Shown: in pieces, positions 56,183 through 64,000 of the stretch
Position numbering within the stretch: the stretch's first letter is position 1
How the letters are laid out: every line of letters begins with the position of its first letter
Origin: Allacma fusca
Taxonomy: Eukaryota > Arthropoda > Collembola > Symphypleona > Sminthuridae
DNA length: 64,000 nt
Reading direction: 5' to 3'
NCBI GenBank assembly: GCA_947179485.1
Contig: OX359245.1
Coordinates: 47,727,067 to 47,791,066 of the forward strand
Made by a program: the position numbers and the translations under genes
The notes under the pieces: generated by a model
Told to the model about the DNA's origin: nothing
Database searches by the model: none
What the model saw: the letters and a program-made list of their open reading frames with translations, nothing else

Positions 56183-57124
56183 GATCAAACCATACTTGCA
56201 GTCGTTCAGTTCATAAAGTGGTGAACTGAACTGAACTAACCAATATTATATAACTTGAAATGAACTAGCTAGATGCAAAATTTTGATTGAATGAATTTGA
56301 ATTGAACTCAGCAGAACGTATTATGAATGTGAACGAACGTTCATCGTACGTTTAAGTAACACAAACTGAACTGAACTGAACTTAAGAGTCCGGGTTTGAA
56401 TATAAACTTTTATATTCGTGAACACAGAACGAATATGCTCTATCTCTAAATTGCATGACCATAAATTTTATAGTTGTAATCTTAAAAACTTGCACGCTGG
56501 GTTTTGACTATTCATTTCAATGACATTAAATTACAAATCAACGAAATAGTTATTTACAAGCAAGCCGGTATCATACATTTAATTACGCGTATTTGGCACA
56601 TTTTGGACGAAATCGTATGAAATAAAACTCGCAATAACTCTAATCATATTTATATGATTTAATAACTTGAAATAGCTTGGTTTTCTTAGATTGATCGTTT
56701 ACATAAAGCACAAAGTCAATACTGCTTTCAAAACACCGGAGATTTTAAAGTAGTTATCTAATCAGTCATTTAGCAAAAAATCGTGCTTTAGTCAAATTTC
56801 AAAGTTAGCTATAAAAATGTAACTAAATGCCACTTAAATATACCATAAATGACTTGAACTAATTGGCTCGCTAATGACAGATAAAGCGAACTGAACTGAA
56901 CGACCGAAAAGTATCTATATAATGAATTGAATTGAACTTTGAAAAAATACTGTAAGGGTGAACTGAACTGAACGTAACGACAGCAAAGTATGCAGTGAAT
57001 TGAACTGAACTACGACGGGCTTTGGACAAGGAGAACTGAACTTAACTGAACGGCACAAAAACTTTGGGGATGTGAATGGAACTGAATTTGAACTTTGAAC
57101 CAAAACTGCAAGTATGGATCAAAC
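56183..57124. mobile_element. hAT MITE with GAACTGAACT subterminal arrays and perfect 8-bp target duplication
   Basis: The element spans 56191-57116 (926 bp). Inverted ends catacttgcagt / actgcaagtatg are perfect. Target duplication gatcaaac on both sides, 8 of 8. Arrays of gaactgaactgaac lie at 56200-56400 and 56885-57090. The core is AT-rich and encodes no transposase. The perfect duplication suggests it is one of the younger insertions. Confidence 0.9.
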
Positions 57125-57569
57125 ATTTAATAAACGCTGAGAATAACCGCATTTATTTACAGGGACCTGAAAGCTCGAAATTAAAATAAAATTATTCCTC
57201 ATATAAATAAACTTTACAGACGTCCCTTTAAAATGAAGAAAACTCTTGAAGGTTAAATTTAGAAAAAAAATCTCAAGCAACTAAAACTCAAATTTACCGT
57301 AATTACGATGCAACATCTGGAAATTTAAAAAACAAACTTGGTGCAAGTAACGTTGGCTCCAAATCATTGCTACACTTTATGGAGTAACTCAAAATGGAAT
57401 TGATTTTAGCAGTTTGTAAATATTTGTCCATATTTTCACAAACGTTTTCACGGACCAATTGTGTCAATTTGACGGTCATATGGGACATCAACTTAAGCAA
57501 TCCCTAGGGGAGAGTTTATCCCACAGCACATCCCGTTACGTTTGCGCTTGCTCAGCTCTCCATATCTTG

Positions 57570-57760
57570 CTTTGGTACTCCCACTCTCTTGACCCAATCA
57601 GGCTTAACGGAGTGTGAAATATTTCTTACACTACATTTCCAACGGCACTCTGAATCCCTCTCCTCCCTTCTCTCTCCACTGCAGCTGGCATCGAAGCCAT
57701 CACAATAGTTAGGTACTTAAATAAGTATATTAAATATGAAAAATGCGATTCTGCACCAAA
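57570..57760 (+). repeat. Modular repeat block H, copy 2
   Basis: cccactctcttgacccaatc...tttccaacggcactctg...ggcatcgaagccatcacaat then agttaggtacttaaata, as at 47905 and 63395. Confidence 0.75.
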
Positions 57761-57829
57761 TACTTATAAATGGTGAAGTTGCCGAAAGTTTGACGCTTCC
57801 ACCTGTAACTCCTGTCTTGGAAACAGGTA

Positions 57830-58130
57830 GGAAAAACATTTAAAGCGGCGTGAATGCTACAAATTTATTAATAAAATAATTATATTATTTATTAATACGG
57901 ATATTGCAGTAGTTTCCACGTATAATTCAAATATTTATTTTACCGAGTTCGCTGCATTTAAAATGAAACCCTTCGTAATAGGGTATACCATTTTTTTAAA
58001 ACATGCCCTGTCGTTGTCACTTCCTCAAGCCGGATGGCGTGTTAAAGGAAAACGGTTCAGATATTGTGAAAGGTAATTCAAAAAGGTATATTTCCCTTCA
58101 ACATTGAAGGGGCAAGCATGAGTTAAACTA
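57830..58130 (+). repeat. Modular repeat box variant with I-J
   Basis: Box variant aaagcggcgtgaatgct (57841-57857), then cccttcgtaatagggtatac, tgccctgtcgttgtcac, ggatggcgtgtt (58032-58043), then tatatttcccttcaacattg then aag. Confidence 0.7.
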
Positions 58131-58139
58131 AAGGATTGT

Positions 58140-58845
58140 TTTAAAATTTTGTGTAAACAATCAAAAAAAATTCCTGACACAAATAAAGGCGAAACTGTTA
58201 CAACATAATATTCAGCTGTGTCCAAACTTTCCTTAAAATTTTTAAAGTGCAAGTTATTTATAAACTAAACTAAAATACTAACTTTATCACATATAACTGT
58301 TCAAATGAGGCAATGACAACTTTGGTATTAAGATTCACCTAAGCTTGAAATTCAATCGCAATTTTAAACTTTCTTTGGACTTTACAAAACCCGTTACAAA
58401 TGACCATTGACAGTTACAAAAAATCAGCATTGCTTTATCCGAGCTAAAATGGAGGGTAAATTGTCTATTCCCAGTCAAAATCTTAACCCCCTCATTTTCT
58501 TCAAGGGCAATGCAAATCTTATGGTTTCATGTTTTTTTTGTTTCCGAAATAAAATAGACCAACAGAAATAGTTCGATCAGAATTCCTTGGTGACATAATT
58601 CACACAATTTTGTTACCGTTTCTAAACTTTAAACGATCTTAAAAACCACGGGCATATAACTTCACCGAACTTCATTCAGTATCAGATTTTACGAAAATTG
58701 AATGATGAAAGATTTTTGAAAATAGTGTAATAATTACAGTGAACCCCAAAGTAACACGGTCCTCAAATCCGTAAAATCACCTCTGATCACACTCTTTCTT
58801 TTGTTCTTTTGTAGCATTGACACCGTACAAGAAATTTACTCTAAA
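58140..58845. other. AT-rich interval, no gene seen
   Basis: No coding signal. Near 58818 it shares a short stretch with the extreme left of the window (172-197). Confidence 0.3.
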
Positions 58846-58849
58846 ATCT

Positions 58850-59180
58850 GAACTATACTCATGTGACGAAAGCGATAACCTATAAAATATAAACTGCAGT
58901 GGACTGTTTAACTCAGTTGTGTACCTCTTCATAATTTAAGCTCAAACAATTCTCAATTTTTTGTTGAAATCTTCATTTGATTTAAGAAGAATAATTATAC
59001 ATTTTAAAAAAAAGTAAATAACTCTTCCATACTTCCTCTGAAATAATTTTCGGAATCTTTTCCATTTTTGAGCCTACTCCATTCATTTACATTCAAAAAT
59101 GTTGATTACGCAATTAAAACTGAAAGTTTTTAAAATATTGTGAAAATAAGGGTTGATCGACTATAAACTCAGTTGCAATT
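58850..59180 (+). repeat. Dispersed repeat, copy 2
   Basis: Diverged partner of 17925-18260. Confidence 0.45.
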
Positions 59181-60560
59181 AATTTACAACTACTCACTTT
59201 TTAATGCAAATAGTCACTAAACCATAATTTTGTTTTGATATTTCAATTTGTTCTTAATCACGTTTCCTAGTAAATGAGTATGGTGCTAAAAACTAATAAT
59301 AATTGAGAGCAAATTTTCAAACCTATAAAAATATAATTGCTTGGAAATTCGGGGAAAGAAATTTATTTACTAAGTCCCATTCAAAGGGCCAGACTGGGGA
59401 TAAAGGTTCTACGGAACCCTGTAATAACACTACCGTAAATTTTTGAAAACATTAAATGTTATTGTCGATTCGATGTAATGTGAGAAAAAATTAACGTAAC
59501 TTATGTGAAATCAAGTTTTCTGATCTATGCTCGATTTCTAGCCTACGTTTGTGCACTAAGACTTGAAACACATGAATTTCTACCACATTGTTTTCAATCT
59601 TTAAAACACACCTCGAAATAGGAATCTGGCATACATAAATATAAACCGTCATTAAAAATTATATAAATCGGATTATTAAACGAAGGTGTTCCGACTAGAT
59701 GTTACAATGTTGCTGGGGTAATTAACTTGCTGCGCTGTTCTGTTAGCTGTTTATAACGATCTTTCAAATGTGACACTATTCGTAAAATTACATCTGTCGC
59801 AATTTGGTACAAATGACCCATATTCAGCGTTGTTGTATAAAGTCAGCCATTAGATAGGGATATGAGAAACTTTGGGCTTATAATACGGGGGAATGAAAAA
59901 ACTGAACTTTTGCTCTAGAATTTCACACAAGTATGTTGGACTATCCTACACTTTTGAATTTGTTCAGAGACTACACATAGCTGGGATAGCTAAACATTCA
60001 AATATATGCAATTAGTCTGTACTGAATAGGAGTTTCAGTTTTTGCTGGGCTGGTTAAGACTTTCATCAATATCTTTTTTTTTTACATTTTTGAAGCCCCT
60101 TCAATGAATTAGACATATGGCGAAAGGGTTTTTGGAGCCCTGTGTCACTCCGGCAACCAAAATCGCCAATTTCAAGGGAATTGTATTGAACTCGAGATAT
60201 TTTCTCTTAAACATTTATACATACCCTGACTGGATTCTCAAACACAATTTGTAGCTGAAGTTCTTTTGATTATTTACTTTTACAGTCTGCAGTGTAGACA
60301 GTTTGATCTCAAAACTATCTTGCATAAACTAAATTTGTAATTTTTATTGTATTTTATAACTTTCTCACAAATTATTTAAAGATCTCATTGTTTAAATTTG
60401 CAAGCAGCAACGTCAGCGTCTAGATTTTTAATTTTTAGGTTTCAATGTGTCAAGTGAATACTGTCTAATTTTCAATTAAAACATTCCAGTGGAAAATATT
60501 GGATTTTAAAGTAGCTTAAAAATCTAAACTATAAATTGTTAACAGTTAATGTTGAAATCG
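59150..60560 (+). repeat. Long segmental repeat, right copy, first part
   Basis: Collinear with 50650-52030. The pair is separated by about 8.5 kb. Confidence 0.75.
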
Positions 60561-61190
60561 ATTTGTAAAACATAACTGAAGTTCATGAATATACTAGCTT
60601 TTAAAGTCTGCATTATGTCTTTGCAAATTTTTTCAGTTAAAATTTAAGTTCTGAAAATTTTACTTCGAGAATCTCGACTGGAAGCTTTTGATCCGGCAAA
60701 AAATTGAAATGAGAAAAAAAAATAAAATGCTTTTGCATGGTATTCAGCCATGTGTAATTTTTCCTTGCCATTTTGAGATACAAGTTATTAAAAAATTAAT
60801 TCAATATCCAAATATTATCGCACAAAATTTTTAAAATCGGGTCAATTGTCAAATTAATTTTAATGAACGCTTTTTACAAATACTTAAAATAAAGACACTA
60901 AGGGTGATCATACTCATTCGCTCCAATCTAACCCACATGAGGGTGTGTTTACCATAAAATATTTGAATCCCACAGTTTTTTACTATGAAAAGGTTAAGAT
61001 TTACTATAAATAGTAATATTCTCGGCCAATATTGGAGGTCACAAGATCAATGAACGTCACACAAAGTCGGTCATATTCAGAATGTGAATTCCTTCATTTA
61101 TTGAATTCCCATAGAAAACATTTTTGACAAAGTTTTTTGAAAAGCAGTGTTTGTAGCTATTTTCATATGACTGATATTTGTCCAATGTGA
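60561..61190 (+). repeat. Modular repeat blocks F-G, copy within right segment
   Basis: ggtattcagccatgtgtaat, then ggccaatattggaggtcaca. This stretch has no counterpart in the left segment (52030-52440), so it is an insertion here or a loss there. Confidence 0.6.
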
Positions 61191-62536
61191 ATTCCCTACA
61201 TCAAAAATGACGGTTGGAGTTAGAACATAATCATTATTAGCAACAAAATAAGAAAAGAGTACTGTTAAATGATTTTGTAACTACTTTGAAATAGAATGCT
61301 CTTAAGGCCTAAGGAAAATATTCCAAATGTAGGGTTTTTGTTGTTAAAAAAATCGGGACAAATTGGACAATTAAAAAACTGATCATACTCATTTAATCTA
61401 GCGCACCTATTCTTGAGCTAAAAGTATTTTGTCCTTACGTGGCAATTCATTGCATTTATGTGATAAATATCCATTGTGCAGCAAGGATATTTATTACGTG
61501 GTATTTTTCAAATCATTGTTCATAAAATTTGCTACGATTGTACTTCTACCAAATATTTCCAGAGACCAGAGACCCTCCAGAAAAAATGGCAAAATCTAAA
61601 ACTGTCGGTCTCCTCAGCTTCCCTCCTGTAAATGAATTTCCTCAACCTTGTTCTCTGTCATTACTGGCCATGCCCACAATTCTTTACGTGTAGTGAACCT
61701 AGTGGAAACTCTCTGGATAGCCCAGAAAATTTCCTACAAATAACGTTTAGAATATTTTTGGAAACAAAATTTGAGCAAGAATTAAAAATTTTAAACTTTA
61801 AAATTTTCAGCTTTGCCAAAGAAATCCCAACTCTGCTTGACTTACTGGAGCACTAGAGCATCAACAGTTTTTTAACTCGCAGGATGAATCAAATTTTTAA
61901 AATTCTGGGAAAAGATTTACTAAACCCCAAGTGAGTTAAATATTGTTTGTAGTTACCCTTTATATGGGCTGGATAGGGGCAATTGTCACTTGGCAATGCT
62001 TTACTGAAGATTATTCTGTATTTGTTGGACAGAAGCAAGTGCTGTGGTGTTGAAGCTTAATTCTTCAAATAATTTTCCTATTTTATTTCATGCTGGTTTT
62101 ATAATTAAATAGGTAACTTTTAAGTCATTTTCATAAAAAAACGAAATCCGTGGCTGGAGATTTTAAACTACTTTTCCACCAATATTACTGCTGTAAATAC
62201 TGCAGTACCTGTCTTCCCCAATGTATTTAATTGCATTCAAGCTAAATTTTTTATTCGTGCATCCTTGAATTAACTTTACGGATCTTAGTCAATTGGTGAA
62301 AATTATCAAACTGCATGCATTACCACAAGCTACGTGGAAAAATACATTTAGTGGCGTGAAAACAAAAACATTTAAAAAATCTCATAACGCGTAAAAGCTT
62401 CCTGATTTTCTAAACAAAATGTGCAACTCCCTTCTAAATATGTGTAATTATTTATCAAGTAAGCTTTGAATTCAAAATTTCAGAAAATTTAGTTAGCAGC
62501 GAACATAAAAAAATACCTGCAGAGCAAAATTGTATG
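61190..62536 (+). repeat. Modular repeat L-A-B-C, copy 5
   Basis: Collinear with 52030-53400: gacggttggagttagaacat, then gcgcacctattcttgagcta, then actctctggatagcccagaa, then acagaagcaagtgctgtgg, then box at 62352 (atttagtggcgtgaaaac). Offset from the left copy about 9.1 kb. Confidence 0.8.
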
Positions 62537-62690
62537 AGAAATTGGATCATCCGACGAAGTCAACCGATTCGAACGGTTAACGATTAAAATTACCCGATTC
62601 AATTTGTATTTTATATTGGATGACCAATATTCGATCCGATCCGAAAAAATTAATTAATTAATCAATTAAAGGAATGTAATCAGTTTTTCA
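62537..62690. repeat. Short inserted palindromic element
   Basis: Relative to the other C modules, extra sequence begins after cagagcaaaat and contains inverted ttggatcatcc / ttggatgaccaa and cgattcgaa/cgatccgatccg motifs. About 150 bp; possibly a minimal MITE. Confidence 0.4.
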
Positions 62691-63215
62691 CCACAATGGC
62701 ACTTGGCAATGCTTTGTGGAAGATAAATATTCTATAATTATTTGTTGGACAGAAGCAATGTTGTGATGTTGAAACTTAGTTCATTAAATAATTTTCCTGG
62801 TTTATTTCATGCTGGTTTTAAAATTAAACAAATAATTTTTAAGTCATTTCCAGAGAAAACTAAAATCCATGACGGGTGAATTTAGAGCAACTTTTCCGCC
62901 ATTATTACTGGCAGCACCTGTTTTCTCCAATGTATTTAATTGCCTTGAAATTATTTTCTGTTTTTGTGATTTTAGTCAATTGGAAAGAAAAGGTATTTGA
63001 ACTTGCTTAGTATCGTTGACAGGATGGGAAAAATACATTTAGTGGCGTGAAAACACAAACATTTAAAAAATCTCGTAACACGTAAAAGCTACCTCATTTT
63101 GTAAACAAAATGTGCAACTCCCTTCTCAATTTGTATAATTATTTATCAAGTAAACTTTGAATTCAAAATTTTAGAAAATTTAGTTAGCTGCGAACATAAA
63201 AAAAATCTGCAGAGC
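62690..63215 (+). repeat. Modular repeat B-C, local tandem duplicate
   Basis: Repeats the preceding B-C block about 690 bases downstream: ttgttggacagaagcaatg, then box at 63043 (acatttagtggcgtgaaaac), then tctgcagagcaaaat. Confidence 0.75.
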
Positions 63216-63394
63216 AAAATTATTTGAGATTGAAAAGTTTTATGGAAATTTTATAAATAAGTCATAATAATCCCAGACAATTTTTTTTGGAAAGCTGTGT
63301 CTGCAGCAAATTTTATAGGATTCATTTTGTAAAATGTCAATTCCCGAAATCCCAAATAACGGTGTCAAAAGCTAAAAACGTGAGGCAAAGTTTT

Positions 63395-63535
63395 GTTACT
63401 CTCCTGACTCAGCCATGCTTTACAGAGTGTGTAATATTTCAGGCACAACATATTCAACGGCACTCTGCATCCATCTACCCCTCCCCCGCAGATGGCTTTG
63501 AAGCCATCCCAATAGTTAGCTAAATAAATAAGAAT
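63395..63535 (+). repeat. Modular repeat block H, copy 3
   Basis: actctcctgactcagccatg...caacggcactctgcatccat...gaagccatcccaatagttag. Confidence 0.75.
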
Positions 63536-63890
63536 ATATTTGTTTTACCGAATTTGCTGCGTAGAAAACGCAAACCCTTCGTTATACAGGTATATAATTT
63601 CAAAAATATGCCCTGTCGTTACCACTACCTTAACTGAATTCGCATTTTAAAAGAAATATTTTCCACGATTTGTGAAAATTAATCTAAAAATATTTCAAGA
63701 TGTGTTTCTCTTGAACATTGAAGTACTTTTGACAATGAATTTTTAAATTCTGTCAAGTCAACGCGTTAGTTTTCATTAACTCCAAAACCTCTGATTGTTT
63801 GTCAACACACCAATTGACCGAGATGAAATTGTGTACGAAACGGGGGTTAGTTTCGAAAATGCTGACAATGGCGTCAAAGTTAAGAAACTT
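63536..63890 (+). repeat. Modular repeat blocks I-J-K, copy
   Basis: Matches 53630-54000 closely: ttcgttatacaggtatataa, then ttgaacattgaagtactttt then gacaatga, then box at 63869 (gctgacaatggcgtcaaagt). Offset about 9.9 kb. Confidence 0.75.
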
Positions 63891-64000
63891 CAGTCCTCGC
63901 TATACACGCAACAACGCATTTAAATTGTATGGTAACTATTGAGAAGCCACACCACGTTTTTGCTAATATATAATCACACAGCAAAAGAAACTGTGAAGTG

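Noticed and set aside
1-64000. tRNA, rRNA or snRNA genes
   Set aside because: I looked for A/B-box and cloverleaf-like patterns by eye and saw none convincing. A covariance-model scan would be needed to exclude them.

Overview
The window looks like gene-poor, AT-rich, transposon-dense DNA from an animal, most likely an arthropod and probably an insect. The evidence is a six-exon GMC oxidoreductase gene with GT-AG introns, mostly short, and mobile elements with animal-type introns of about 75-105 bp: DIRS, a Tnp2-like element with a DUF4806-like partner gene, hAT, a pogo/Tigger-like MITE and a LINE. I saw no tRNA, rRNA, CRISPR array, operon or Shine-Dalgarno layout. Species cannot be read from the sequence.

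Left third (0-17 kb). A truncated, frameshifted DIRS-type retrotransposon (Gag, RT, RNase H) lies on the minus strand at about 0.2-2.7 kb. A composite palindromic region at 3.3-7.65 kb contains a foldback element with 0.44-kb inverted arms (5038-7142). Then come a 22-bp AT-rich minisatellite (8.2-8.6 kb), dispersed repeat fragments, a decayed Tnp2-like transposase (10.7-11.7 kb) and a 730-bp pogo/Tigger-like MITE flanked by TA. The only ordinary cellular gene I recognise is the GMC oxidoreductase on the minus strand, 14254-16830. All but one of its exon junctions are in phase.

Middle (17-28 kb). A 4.7-kb DNA transposon (21188-25891) with 16-bp perfect terminal inverted repeats carries two genes. 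The first is an uninterrupted 671-aa Tnp2/CACTA-like transposase. The second is a five-exon DUF4806-like gene whose ATG overlaps the transposase stop codon (TAATG). The second gene carries a single in-frame TAA. A GC-rich MITE-like element follows at 26.4-27.3 kb.

Right half (about 28-64 kb). This is a long modular repeat field. Blocks of several hundred bases recur on the same strand and mostly in the same order, and many carry a TGGCGT box. The segment 50.65-54.0 kb recurs at 59.15-63.9 kb, 8.5-9.9 kb away. Younger elements are inserted into this field: a LINE remnant, two MITE-like elements with tandem ~150-bp cores, a 6.8-kb decayed hAT (35120-41911), a hAT MITE nested in it (38450-39842), and further hAT MITEs at 42754-43673 and 56191-57116. 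The hAT-type elements have 8-bp target duplications, and each has subterminal arrays of its own short motif. The uninterrupted repeat copy near 55.1 kb supports the ends of the 6.8-kb hAT.

All family assignments are by eye from motifs and architecture; no database search was possible.
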